Shown here in pieces: positions 1 to 7,146 of a stretch of DNA of 8,332 nt (the first letter of the stretch is position 1; each line of letters opens with the position of its first letter). Under the pieces are notes generated by a model. That model made no database searches and was not told where the DNA came from. It saw only the letters and a program-made list of their open reading frames with translations. The DNA comes from Burkholderiales bacterium (lineage in GTDB: Bacteria; Pseudomonadota; Gammaproteobacteria; Burkholderiales; CAIKXV01). The stretch covers positions 1 through 8,332 of the forward strand of contig JAIENF010000480.1 of the NCBI GenBank assembly GCA_019751575.1. The letters run 5' to 3'. Both the position numbers and the translations under genes were made by a program.

Positions 1-661
1 CGGCGCCACCCTTGGCGACCTGCGTTGCCGGCGCGGTCTGTACCTGGCCGGCGATCGACACCTGCTTGGGCGCCTCGCCGGTCAGCGGTGGCCGCTGGAA
101 CTTCGGATTGGTGGAGAACAGTTCGCGGATCAGCGCCAGCTTCGTCTGCACGGCCACGTTCGACCGGTCTAGCTGCAGTGCACGGTCGTAGGCTTCGGAC
201 GCCATCTTGGCGTAGATGTCGCCAAGGTTCTCGTGCGCGGTCGCATAACTCGGGTGGGTCCGGATCGCCGATTCGAGCATCTGCCGGGCGCGATCGAACT
301 GACCCTGCGCGGCATAGAGCACCGCGAGGTTGTTGTACGGCTCGGGCAATTCCGGGAAGTCCTCGGTCAGTGCGAGGAAGACGCGGATCGCGTCGGCGGG
401 CCGTTTCTGTTCGGTGAGTATCAGTCCGCGCAGGAATCGGCCCCGCGCGTCCTTCGGATTCTTCGCGAGGAACACGTTCAGGCGTTCCGTCGCCTGGGTC
501 AGGTTGCCCTGCTTGACCAGCGCCTGCACGTCGGACAGGTCGTCGGCGCGTGCCGGACCCGCAGTACAGAGGATGCCCAGCACCAGCGCGATGGCGACAG
601 CGCGCCCGCGGATCTGGCCGGGTCGGTGCGCGTGCAGGGGCGGGGTGTCTGTCCCGGCCAT
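1..661 (-). CDS. Secreted tetratricopeptide-repeat protein, N-terminal part (runs off left edge)
   Basis: Reading the minus strand from an ATG at 661-659 gives 220 uninterrupted codons to the window edge, so the C-terminus is missing. Residues 1-39 look like a Sec signal peptide: Arg18 and Arg20, a hydrophobic stretch AVAIALVLGIL, and a probable cut after PARA before DDLSD. Residues 42-170 form three to four TPR helix pairs; the clearest are about 77-107 and 108-141, with the N-L-A-x-L-Y-x-x-x-G and A-x-x-x-x-x-x-A-I pattern. From residue 185 the chain becomes Pro/Ala/Gln-rich, a likely linker to an unseen domain. TPR proteins act as protein-interaction scaffolds, and the export signal places this one in the periplasm or outer envelope; its partner is unknown. 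An in-frame ATG at 700-698 would add 13 residues. Neither start has a good Shine-Dalgarno site, and I prefer 661 because the candidate promoter would begin transcription downstream of 700. Confidence 0.88.
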   Translation of the reverse strand, partial: MAGTDTPPLHAHRPGQIRGRAVAIALVLGILCTAGPARADDLSDVQALVKQGNLTQATERLNVFLAKNPKDARGRFLRGLILTEQKRPADAIRVFLALTEDFPELPEPYNNLAVLYAAQGQFDRARQMLESAIRTHPSYATAHENLGDIYAKMASEAYDRALQLDRSNVAVQTKLALIRELFSTNPKFQRPPLTGEAPKQVSIAGQVQTAPATQVAKGGA

Positions 662-684
662 GACGGCGGCGGTGGCATGAGCGG

Positions 685-763
685 TTGGCAGCGACTGCAT
701 ATGTTATATTTTTCTCGCCGGTCTGATGAAAAAATTAATCAGGACAAAGGCTTACAGTATATG
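685..763 (+). promoter_or_regulatory. Candidate promoter region for cysS
   Basis: Two plus-strand pairings are visible in the AT-rich divergent region. TTGGCA (685-690) with TATTTT (707-712) has a 16-nt spacer and would overlap the opposing TPR promoter. TTAATC (735-740) with TATATG (758-763) has a 17-nt spacer but a poor -35. The first would give a cysS leader of about 110 nt, the second about 60 nt. I cannot decide between them; the base composition is the main support that a promoter lies here. Confidence 0.35.
703..732 (-). promoter_or_regulatory. Candidate sigma70 promoter for the TPR gene
   Basis: On the minus strand, TTTTCA (732-727, four of six matches to the -35 consensus) is followed after 18 nt by TATAAC (708-703, five of six to the -10). 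It lies in the only AT-rich stretch of the window. Transcription would start near 696, leaving a leader of about 35 nt before the ATG at 661. The match is by eye only. Confidence 0.4.
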
Positions 764-765
764 TA

Positions 766-795
766 TCGCGACGGATTCTACCAGCAAGGTCGCGA
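766..795 (+). repeat. Inverted repeat in the cysS leader
   Basis: TCGCGAC at 766-772 is the exact reverse complement of GTCGCGA at 789-795, with a 16-nt interval. As RNA it would make a 7-bp GC-rich hairpin ending 34 nt before the cysS ATG. No T-run follows on either strand, so it is not an obvious intrinsic terminator. It could be an operator or leader hairpin, or chance. Confidence 0.4.
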
Positions 796-829
796 AAAGT
801 AATCCTTGCAACCGCTTTACGGGACACCG

Positions 830-2209
830 ATGCTCCGAATCTACAACACGCTGGCGCGCGACAAGCAGCCGTTCGTTCCGCTGGAGCCGGGCAAGGTCCG
901 CATGTATGTGTGCGGCATGACCGTCTACGACTACTGCCACCTCGGCCACGCCCGGGTGATGGTCGTGTTCGACCTGGTCACCCGCTGGCTGCGCGCCAGC
1001 GGCTACCAGGTGACCTATGTGCGCAACATCACCGACATCGACGACAAGATCATCCGCCGCGCGGCGGAGAACGGCGAGTCGATGGGCGCGCTGACCCAGC
1101 GCTTCATCGACGCGATGGACGCCGATGCCGCGGCGCTGGGCGTCGTCAAGCCCGACCACGAACCCCGCGCGACCGAGTACGTGCCGCAGATGCAGGAGAT
1201 CATCGGCCGGCTGGAGCGCGGCCGGCTGGCCTATGTCGCCAGCGACGGCGACGTGAACTATTCGGTGCGCGACTTCCCCGGCTACGGAAAACTGTCCGGC
1301 AAGTCGCTGGAGGACCTGCGCGCCGGCGAGCGCGTCGAGGTCAACTCCGGCAAGCGCGATCCGCTCGATTTCGTGCTCTGGAAGCGCAGCAAGGAAGGCG
1401 AACCCTTCTGGGAATCGGCCTGGGGGCGCGGCCGCCCGGGCTGGCATATCGAGTGTTCCGCGATGTCCGCCGCGCTGCTTGGCGAAACCTTCGACATCCA
1501 TGGCGGCGGACAGGACCTGCAGTTCCCCCACCACGAAAACGAGATCGCGCAGTCGGAAGGCGCGAACGGCAAGCCGTTCGTGCGCTACTGGATGCACAAC
1601 GGGTTCGTGCGGGTGGACGACGAGAAGATGTCGAAATCGCTCGGCAACTTCTTCACCGTGCGCGAGGTGCTTGCGCGCTATGACGCCGAAGTCGTGCGTT
1701 TCTTCATCGCGCGTGCGCACTACCGCAGCCCGCTCAACTACTCCGACAAGCACCTCGACGATGCCCGCCAGGCGCTTGCACGCCTCTACACCGCGCTGAA
1801 GGGCATCGACGCACCGGCGGCGGCCATCGACCGGGACGACCCGCGCGCGGCGCGCTTCGGGGCGGCGATGGACGACGACTTCAACACGCCGGAGGCGATC
1901 GCCGTGCTGTTCGAGCTGGCGGGCGACCTGAATCGGACGCGCGATCCCGCCACGGCCGGGCTGCTGCGTGCGCTCGGGCACCAGCTCGGGCTGCTGGAAC
2001 GCGACCCGATCGCCTTCCTGCAGGCCGCTTCCGGCGGCGCGTCGGACGGCGGGCTGGATGCAGCGGCGATCGAGGCGAGGATCGCCGAGCGCACGGCGGC
2101 GAAGAAGGCGCGCGATTTTGCGCGGGCGGATGCGATCCGCGCTGAACTGCTGGCCGGCGGCATCGTGCTGGAAGACGGGGCAGCGGGCACGCTGTGGCGT
2201 CGCGCCTGA
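830..2209 (+). CDS. cysS: Cysteinyl-tRNA synthetase (CysRS)
   Basis: This class I aminoacyl-tRNA synthetase charges tRNA-Cys with cysteine using ATP in the cytoplasm. The protein has 459 residues, close to the 461 of the E. coli enzyme, and aligns with it almost end to end. The HIGH signature appears as HLGHAR (37-42) and KMSKS lies at 266-270. The four zinc ligands that select cysteine are present at the E. coli positions: Cys28, Cys209 (in HIECSAM), His234 and Glu238 (in FPHHENE). The C-terminal DALR-type anticodon region carries [10 protein letters not shown], and the protein ends in GIVLEDG...LWRRA. I chose the ATG at 830 because [13 protein letters not shown] is the family's normal N-terminus; a TTG at 806 would only add eight unconserved residues. 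The Shine-Dalgarno match (GGGAC, about 820) is weak. The gene is transcribed away from the TPR gene and nothing in it looks damaged. Confidence 0.98.
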   Translation: MLRIYNTLARDKQPFVPLEPGKVRMYVCGMTVYDYCHLGHARVMVVFDLVTRWLRASGYQVTYVRNITDIDDKIIRRAAENGESMGALTQRFIDAMDADAAALGVVKPDHEPRATEYVPQMQEIIGRLERGRLAYVASDGDVNYSVRDFPGYGKLSGKSLEDLRAGERVEVNSGKRDPLDFVLWKRSKEGEPFWESAWGRGRPGWHIECSAMSAALLGETFDIHGGGQDLQFPHHENEIAQSEGANGKPFVRYWMHNGFVRVDDEKMSKSLGNFFTVREVLARYDAEVVRFFIARAHYRSPLNYSDKHLDDARQALARLYTALKGIDAPAAAIDRDDPRAARFGAAMDDDFNTPEAIAVLFELAGDLNRTRDPATAGLLRALGHQLGLLERDPIAFLQAASGGASDGGLDAAAIEARIAERTAAKKARDFARADAIRAELLAGGIVLEDGAAGTLWRRA

Positions 2210-2239
2210 TGCAATCGCTTTCCGGCCGCGCGATCGATG

Positions 2240-2258
2240 GCCGGGCACGCGTCCCGGC
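2240..2258 (+). repeat. Short GC hairpin between cysS and the transporter
   Basis: GCCGGG (2240-2245) can pair with CCCGGC (2253-2258) across a 7-nt loop. It sits in the 67-bp gap after the cysS stop. No uridine tract follows, so it is a poor intrinsic terminator. It may help set expression of the downstream transporter, but hairpins of this size are common by chance in DNA this GC-rich. Confidence 0.25.
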
Positions 2259-2276
2259 GGCCACCTGAGCGGCCCT

Positions 2277-3521
2277 CTGCAGAGCGCGTTCGGCGCGCTG
2301 GTGCTGCTCGGGCTGGCCTGGCTCGCCAGCGAGGACCGGGCGCGCATCCCCTGGAAGATCGTGCTTTCCGGCCTCGCGCTTTCCCTGGCGGCGTGCGCCG
2401 CGATCACCGGGGTCCCGGGCGTCGGCACGCTGCTGTCGGGCCTCGACGATGCGGTGCTTGCCCTCGATGCGGCGACCGGTGCCGCCACCGCGCTGGTGTT
2501 CGGCTATCTCGGCGGCGCGCCCGCGCCCTTCGTCGAGGGCGGCAGCGGCAGCACCTTCGTGCTGGCGTTCCGTGCGCTGCCGATCGTCGTCGTGATGAGC
2601 GCGCTGTCGGCGCTGCTGTTCCACTGGCGCATCCTGCCCTGGTTGATCCGGGGCTTCGCGCGGGTACTGACCCGGGTGCCCGGCATCGGCGGCGTCGCGG
2701 GCATGTCGGCGGCGGCGAACGTGCTGGTCGGCATGGTCGAGGCACCGCTGTTCGTGCGCCCCTACCTGGCGACCCTGTCGCGCGGCGAACTGTTCCTGGT
2801 GATGACCGGCGGCATGGCCACCGTGGCCGGCACGGTGATGGTGCTGTACGCCGGCGTGCTCGGACCGGTGCTGCCCGATGCGCTGTCGCACATCGTCGCC
2901 GCCTCGGTGATCGCGACGCCGGTGGCGATCGCCGTCGCGGCACTGATGGTGCCGTTCGCCGCGCCGGCCGCCGGCGAGCCGCTGCCCGTCCTCGCTTCGT
3001 CCGATGCATCGGCCACCGACGCGCTCACCCGCGGTGCGCTCGAAGGCGCGTCGCTGCTGGTCAACATCGTCGCGCTGCTGATCGTGTTCGTCGCGCTCGC
3101 CACGCTGGTCAACCTCGCGCTCGGGTTGCTGCCGGGCATCGGCGGGGCGCCGGTCACGCTGCAGCGGATGCTGGGCGTGCTGTTCGCGCCCGTGGCCTGG
3201 CTGGTCGGGGTGCCGTGGAGCGAGGCGATGACGGCAGGCTCGCTGCTCGGCACGAAGACGGTCCTGAACGAACTGCTGGCCTACCTGCAGCTGGCTGCAC
3301 TCCCCAAGGGCGAACTGTCGGCACGCTCGCAGCTGCTGATGACCTACGCGCTGTGCGGTTTCGCCAACCTCGGCAGCGCCGGGATAATGATCGGCGGCCT
3401 TGCGACCCTGGTGCCGGACCGCAGGGCCGAGATCGCGGCGCTCGGCGTGCGGTCGATCGTGTCGGGCACGCTTGCCACCTGCATCACGGCTGCCCTGGTG
3501 GGCCTGTTCGTGCCAGGCTGA
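2277..3521 (+). CDS. Concentrative nucleoside transporter, CNT/NupC family
   Basis: This is an inner-membrane symporter of about 414 residues (NupC has 400) that would import nucleosides with Na+ or H+. Numbered from 2277, it starts with a hydrophobic helix (FGALVLLGLAWLA) and has further membrane segments throughout. VEAPLFVRPYL follows residue 153. The CNT signature GxKxxxNE is present as GTKTVLNE (325-332), and GFANLGSAGIMIGG follows from residue 361. By analogy with Vibrio cholerae CNT, ribose-contacting residues are kept (Glu332, Asn364, Ser367), but the base-contacting Gln-Thr is Met153-Val154. The start is uncertain. No ATG, GTG or TTG lies in this frame between the cysS stop and GTG 2301. 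CTG 2277, with a weak GAG 8 nt upstream, gives the family-like N-terminus (M)QSAFGALVLLGLAW. GTG 2301 would shorten helix 1; GTG 1968 lies inside cysS and gives non-homologous sequence. Family assignment is firm, substrate is not. Confidence 0.9.
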   Translation: MQSAFGALVLLGLAWLASEDRARIPWKIVLSGLALSLAACAAITGVPGVGTLLSGLDDAVLALDAATGAATALVFGYLGGAPAPFVEGGSGSTFVLAFRALPIVVVMSALSALLFHWRILPWLIRGFARVLTRVPGIGGVAGMSAAANVLVGMVEAPLFVRPYLATLSRGELFLVMTGGMATVAGTVMVLYAGVLGPVLPDALSHIVAASVIATPVAIAVAALMVPFAAPAAGEPLPVLASSDASATDALTRGALEGASLLVNIVALLIVFVALATLVNLALGLLPGIGGAPVTLQRMLGVLFAPVAWLVGVPWSEAMTAGSLLGTKTVLNELLAYLQLAALPKGELSARSQLLMTYALCGFANLGSAGIMIGGLATLVPDRRAEIAALGVRSIVSGTLATCITAALVGLFVPG

Positions 3522-3560
3522 CGGCGGGGGAGCGGCGGCCGCGGCGGTCCGGGCGGCGTG

Positions 3561-3588
3561 CGGTGCATGCGGGCACGGACATGCACCG
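3561..3588 (+). repeat. Perfect 9-bp inverted repeat upstream of xdhC
   Basis: CGGTGCATG (3561-3569) is the exact reverse complement of CATGCACCG (3580-3588), separated by 10 nt. It lies in the gap between the transporter and xdhC, 44 nt before the xdhC ATG, and overlaps the -35 of the candidate promoter. The spacing (arm centres 19 bp apart, about two helical turns) would suit a dimeric repressor or activator. As RNA it would form a hairpin with no following U-run, so an operator is more likely than a terminator. Confidence 0.5.
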
Positions 3589-3604
3589 GCGCAACGGATA
3601 GACT
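3576..3604 (+). promoter_or_regulatory. Candidate promoter for the xdhC operon
   Basis: CGGACA (3576-3581, four of six to the -35 consensus) and TAGACT (3599-3604, four of six to the -10) are separated by exactly 17 nt. Transcription would start near 3611, just ahead of the strong ribosome-binding site. The -35 falls in the right half of the inverted repeat at 3561-3588. Each hexamer is only a moderate match; the spacing and location are the support. Confidence 0.35.
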
Positions 3605-3618
3605 ACCGCTTTACCGGC

Positions 3619-3624
3619 AGGAGG
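3619..3624 (+). promoter_or_regulatory. Ribosome-binding site of xdhC
   Basis: AGGAGG sits 8 nt before the ATG at 3633. It is the best Shine-Dalgarno sequence in the window and fixes the xdhC start there, not at the upstream in-frame codon at 3558. Confidence 0.85.
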
Positions 3625-3632
3625 CTGTTGCG

Positions 3633-4667
3633 ATGGACAGCGTCGATCTGGAAGTGCTGCGCTCGGCGGTCGCCTGGCGCAGGGAGGGCCATGGGGTCAC
3701 CCTGGCCACCGTCGTCGAGACCTGGGGTTCGGCGCCGCGCCCGGTCGGCGCGATGCTCGCCATCCGTGGCGACGGCATGGTGTCCGGATCGGTGTCGGGC
3801 GGGTGTGTCGAAGACGACATGATCGAGAAGCTGACCGGCCAGGCCGCCCCCGACCACCCGAAGCTGCTCACCTACGGCGTCACCCGCGAACAGGCGGAAC
3901 GGTTCGGGTTGCCCTGTGGCGGACGGCTGGCCATCGTGGTCGAACCGGTGCCCGACCCGGCGAAGGATCCGCACGCACTGGAAATGCTCGAGCGGCTGCT
4001 GGCTGCCAGCGACCGTCGCGAACTCACCGTGCGCACGCTCGACATGGACAGCGGCCGGATGGTCCTCGCCCCGGGGACGCGCAACTCGATCCTCTCGTTC
4101 GACGGGAAGACGCTCCAGACGGTGCACGGGCCGTTGTGGCGGCTGCTGCTGATCGGCGCCGGGCAGTTGTCGCGCTACCTTGCCGAGATGGCACGCACGC
4201 TCGACTATCGGGTCACGGTATGCGACCCTCGCGACGAGTATGTCTTCGGCTGGGACGTGCCTGGCGTCGACCTGGTGCGCACGATGCCGGACGACACGGT
4301 GGTGGCGATGGAACTGGACAGCCGATGCGCGGTGGTGGCCCTCACCCATGATCCGAAACTCGACGATCTCGCCTTGATGGAGGCGCTCAAATCGCCCGCG
4401 TTCTATGTCGGGGCGCTCGGCTCCCGGGCGAACAACGAGAAGCGCCGCCGCCGGCTGGCCGACTTCGACCTCTCCGAAGCCGAGATCGCCCGGCTGTTCG
4501 GACCGGTCGGCCTGCCGATCGGCAGCAAGTCGCCACCCGAGATCGCGGTGTCGATCCTCGCCGAGATGACGGCCGTCCGTCGCGGCGTGCTGCAGCCGGG
4601 CTCCGGCGAGCGCACCCTCGGCATGCGTACCGGCGCGCCGGCGACCAGTGGAGCGGCGTGCAGTTGA
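3633..4667 (+). CDS. XdhC/CoxI-family molybdenum cofactor chaperone
   Basis: The 344-residue protein has the two-part layout of the XdhC family. An N-terminal XdhC/CoxI domain (about 10-75) includes TWGSAPRPVGAML and GSVSGGCVE with Cys58. A C-terminal Rossmann-like domain (about 170-318) begins at LLLIGAGQLSRYLA (Gly175 and Gly177) and ends with the family's GLPIGSKSPPEIAVSILAE and AVRRG. Known members such as Rhodobacter XdhC bind molybdenum cofactor, assist its sulfuration, and hand it to xanthine dehydrogenase; CoxI-type members serve CO dehydrogenase-like hydroxylases. The client enzyme here is not visible, since no molybdenum hydroxylase subunit is encoded in the window, so I leave the symbol blank. 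It appears to be first in an operon: a strong ribosome-binding site precedes it and the next frame overlaps its end by 20 bp. Confidence 0.92.
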   Translation: MDSVDLEVLRSAVAWRREGHGVTLATVVETWGSAPRPVGAMLAIRGDGMVSGSVSGGCVEDDMIEKLTGQAAPDHPKLLTYGVTREQAERFGLPCGGRLAIVVEPVPDPAKDPHALEMLERLLAASDRRELTVRTLDMDSGRMVLAPGTRNSILSFDGKTLQTVHGPLWRLLLIGAGQLSRYLAEMARTLDYRVTVCDPRDEYVFGWDVPGVDLVRTMPDDTVVAMELDSRCAVVALTHDPKLDDLALMEALKSPAFYVGALGSRANNEKRRRRLADFDLSEAEIARLFGPVGLPIGSKSPPEIAVSILAEMTAVRRGVLQPGSGERTLGMRTGAPATSGAACS

Positions 4668-7146
4668 CCGCCAGCGTCCGTTGAACGCGCCCGACGGGGC
4701 TGAGCCGGTGCCGCGGCGCTTTGCGCCGCTTCTGAAGGCGCTCGACGCGCACCGTGGCCTGCTGCGGCAGTCGTTCGCCGCCGCCGTCGCCGGCCAGCGA
4801 TTGCCGGCGCCCCCAACCGGCACGCTGCTTCTGCCGCTGGAGGCGCATTCGTCGCCGGTCGCGGCGTCAGGTGCACAGGCAGGCGCAACGGCGCCGGACG
4901 CACTCGCGGCATCCTGGCAGAAGCTTTGCGGGTTCGAGGCGACGATGCGCGCCGAGCTCGGGGCGGCGGCGGCCTCCACTGGCGACGGGACCGTTGCTGC
5001 CGCCACCTGGGCGCACCTGCTGCAGGCACTGGATGCGTCCGACCGGCTGACCACCGTGCTGGTCGACGCCGCGCTGGCCGAATTGACGGATGCGGTGGCG
5101 CAACGCGAACGCCGCCTGACCGACCGCTTGCAGAACGAGTTCCTCGATGCCCTGAGCATCGGCCGCTTTTCGCTGCGCGTGACCGATGGCCTGATCGTGC
5201 AGGCCGACGAAGCGTTTGCGGCGTTCCTCGGTACCGAGCCGCAGCACCTGGTCGGCGTGCCTGCCGGGCGCTTCATCCCGGTCGGGAAGCTGGTCGAGAT
5301 CGTCGAGCAGTCGGTGCGCAGCGGCCGTCCGGGCCGGGCCCAGGTGCGCACGCTGGGCGTCGACCATGAGCCGGTCACGCTCGACATCATTGCATTCATG
5401 CAGCAGGCCGCCGAGCGCGACGAACTCCAGTGCATGGCGGTCAACGTGTCGCAGGTCGACCGTGACATCGCGCAACGCCGTCTCCTTTCCGCCGCGGTCG
5501 AGGCGTCCAACGACCTCGTCGTGATCACCGACCCGACGTTCATGATCGAGTACGTGAATCGCGCGTTCGTGCAGGTGACCGGCTACGAGCCGGATGAAGT
5601 GCTCGGGCGCCATCCGCGGTTCATGCAGGGGCGCGAAACGCCCGGTGCCGCGCTCGACCGGATGCGGGCACGGATGCGTGCCGGCCGCGCGGTGCGCGCC
5701 GAACTGGTCAACTACCGCAAGGACGGCAGCGCATTCTGGATCGACCTCTCGGTGGTGCCGGTGACCGGTGGCGACGGACAGGTCGAGCACTGGGTCTCGG
5801 TCGGCCGTGACGTGTCCGAGTGCAAGCAGGCCGAACAGGAGATCACCCGGCTGGCGATGGAGGACTACCTCACCGGCCTGCCGAACCGGCGGGCCGCCGA
5901 GGCGCGGCTGCAGCTCGAATGGAACCGTGCCCGACGCACCCGTTCGCCGTTCGCGCTCGCGCTGCTCGACATCGACCACTTCAAGCGGGTCAACGACCAG
6001 CACGGGCACGACGTGGGCGACCGCACCTTGCGCCACGTGGCGCAGGTGGTGAAGTCGACGCTGCGCGGCGGCGACTGGGTCGCGCGCTGGGGCGGCGAAG
6101 AGTTCGTCATCTGCTTCCACGGCCTCGATGCCGCCGGCGCGCTCACCGCCGGCGAGCGGATGCGCAAGCACGTGAAGGCCTCGCCCTTCGCGGCCGGCCC
6201 GGCCGATCTCGAGGTGACGGTGAGCCTCGGCGTGTCGGTGTACCGCCCTGCGGTCGACTCCGTCGCGCAGATGCTCGCCGAAGCCGACGGGCTGCTGTAC
6301 GAGGCGAAGCAGGGCGGGCGTGACCGGGTGCTGTGCATCGGCGCGGCGGACGGGCGCCGCGGCAGCGTGGTCTGGGAAGGTTCGCAGTTGCAGAGCGCGC
6401 TGCTGGAGTCCCGGGTGGTCGCGGCATTCCAGCCGATCGTCGACCTGCACAGCGGCGTGCAGGTCGGGGTCGAGGCGTTCGCGCGCATCATCGCGCCGGA
6501 TGACCGGGTGATCCCTGCATCCCAGTTCCTCGAGGCGGCGGAGTCGCTGCACCTGTCGGCAGAGATAGACCAGGCGATCGCCGCGCACACGCTGGCTGCC
6601 CGCGTGCACAAGCGAATGACCTGCTTCATCAACCTGTCGCCGCAGTTCCTCTCGAGCACGCAAAGCGTCGAACGGCTGATCGCGCTGGCTGCGAGCGTCC
6701 GCATGGCCGATTCGGTCGAACGCAGCTTCGTGATCGAGATCACCGAGCGCCAGGGCGGCGACCTCGGGTCGCTGAAGGCCAACCTGAAGCCGCTGGTCGA
6801 CGCCGGCTTCCTGCTCGCGCTCGACGATTTCGGCAGCGGCTATTCGTCGTTCCAGTACCTCGCCGACCTGCCGATCCAGTACCTGAAGATCGAGGGCTGG
6901 ATGGTCGCCCGTGCCGTGAGCGATTCGCGCATCCGCCAGCTGCTCGAGACGATCGTCAGCACGGCCCGGAAGTTCAAGCTGACCACGGTCGCCGAATGCG
7001 TCGAGCAGGCCGGCACGGCCCACGTGCTGCGCGACCTCGGCGTGGACTGGGCGCAGGGCTACCTTTATGGCGCACCGGTGGTGGATCGCGCGCTGGCGGG
7101 CACCGGCGCCGCCGCCGGACCGCATGCCGGGACGGGGGCTGCCTGA
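4648..7146 (+). CDS. PAS-PAS-GGDEF-EAL cyclic-di-GMP signalling protein
   Basis: This 832-residue protein is a cytosolic sensor that may both make and degrade c-di-GMP; I see no membrane helix. Residues 1-150 are an Ala-rich, mostly helical region with no recognised fold. A weak PAS-like segment spans about 155-255 and a clear PAS/PAC domain 275-392, containing GYEPDEVLGRHPRFMQG. The GGDEF domain (about 400-560) opens with LTGLPNRR. It has GGEEF at 482-486, a competent active-site form, and an RxxD inhibitory site at 473-476. The EAL domain (about 580-815) has EAF (609-611) for EAL, Asn662, Glu700 (ITE), Asp726-Asp727 (DDFGSG), Lys747, Glu749 where the family has Asp, Glu783 and Gln803. Most metal and catalytic residues are therefore kept. 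The tail repeats AGTGAA-like sequence. GTG 4648 overlaps xdhC by 20 bp; TTG 4681 (MNAPDGAEP) is a plausible alternative. Neither has a good Shine-Dalgarno site, so translational coupling is likely. Confidence 0.95.
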   Translation: MERRAVDRQRPLNAPDGAEPVPRRFAPLLKALDAHRGLLRQSFAAAVAGQRLPAPPTGTLLLPLEAHSSPVAASGAQAGATAPDALAASWQKLCGFEATMRAELGAAAASTGDGTVAAATWAHLLQALDASDRLTTVLVDAALAELTDAVAQRERRLTDRLQNEFLDALSIGRFSLRVTDGLIVQADEAFAAFLGTEPQHLVGVPAGRFIPVGKLVEIVEQSVRSGRPGRAQVRTLGVDHEPVTLDIIAFMQQAAERDELQCMAVNVSQVDRDIAQRRLLSAAVEASNDLVVITDPTFMIEYVNRAFVQVTGYEPDEVLGRHPRFMQGRETPGAALDRMRARMRAGRAVRAELVNYRKDGSAFWIDLSVVPVTGGDGQVEHWVSVGRDVSECKQAEQEITRLAMEDYLTGLPNRRAAEARLQLEWNRARRTRSPFALALLDIDHFKRVNDQHGHDVGDRTLRHVAQVVKSTLRGGDWVARWGGEEFVICFHGLDAAGALTAGERMRKHVKASPFAAGPADLEVTVSLGVSVYRPAVDSVAQMLAEADGLLYEAKQGGRDRVLCIGAADGRRGSVVWEGSQLQSALLESRVVAAFQPIVDLHSGVQVGVEAFARIIAPDDRVIPASQFLEAAESLHLSAEIDQAIAAHTLAARVHKRMTCFINLSPQFLSSTQSVERLIALAASVRMADSVERSFVIEITERQGGDLGSLKANLKPLVDAGFLLALDDFGSGYSSFQYLADLPIQYLKIEGWMVARAVSDSRIRQLLETIVSTARKFKLTTVAECVEQAGTAHVLRDLGVDWAQGYLYGAPVVDRALAGTGAAAGPHAGTGAA

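Noticed and set aside
233..802. 189-codon plus-strand frame at the left end
   Set aside because: It is antisense to the TPR gene, whose signal peptide and repeats are clear, and its own product shows no recognisable features.
726..920. Small 64-codon frame before cysS starting MKKLIRTKAYSICIATDS, containing Cys codons; possible Cys leader peptide
   Set aside because: It has no Shine-Dalgarno site, its Cys codons are scattered instead of clustered, it runs 90 bp into cysS, and there is no attenuator terminator.
2240..2258. Rho-independent terminator after cysS
   Set aside because: A 6-bp GC hairpin exists but no U-run follows; I kept it only as a low-confidence hairpin.
752..2488. 578-codon open frame on the minus strand opposite cysS
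   Set aside because: It lies antisense to a gene with full catalytic and zinc motifs, is rich in Arg, Ala and His without recognisable domains, and is the usual by-product of GC-rich codon bias.
2237..3601. 454-codon plus-strand frame starting at an ATG near the expected transporter start
   Set aside because: The ATG is tempting, but the product is Arg/Gly/Ala-rich with no membrane segments, while the neighbouring frame encodes the clear CNT transporter.
3603..5543. 646-codon open frame on the minus strand opposite xdhC and the signalling gene
   Set aside because: It spans two real plus-strand genes and their junction and has no recognisable domain; it is a shadow.
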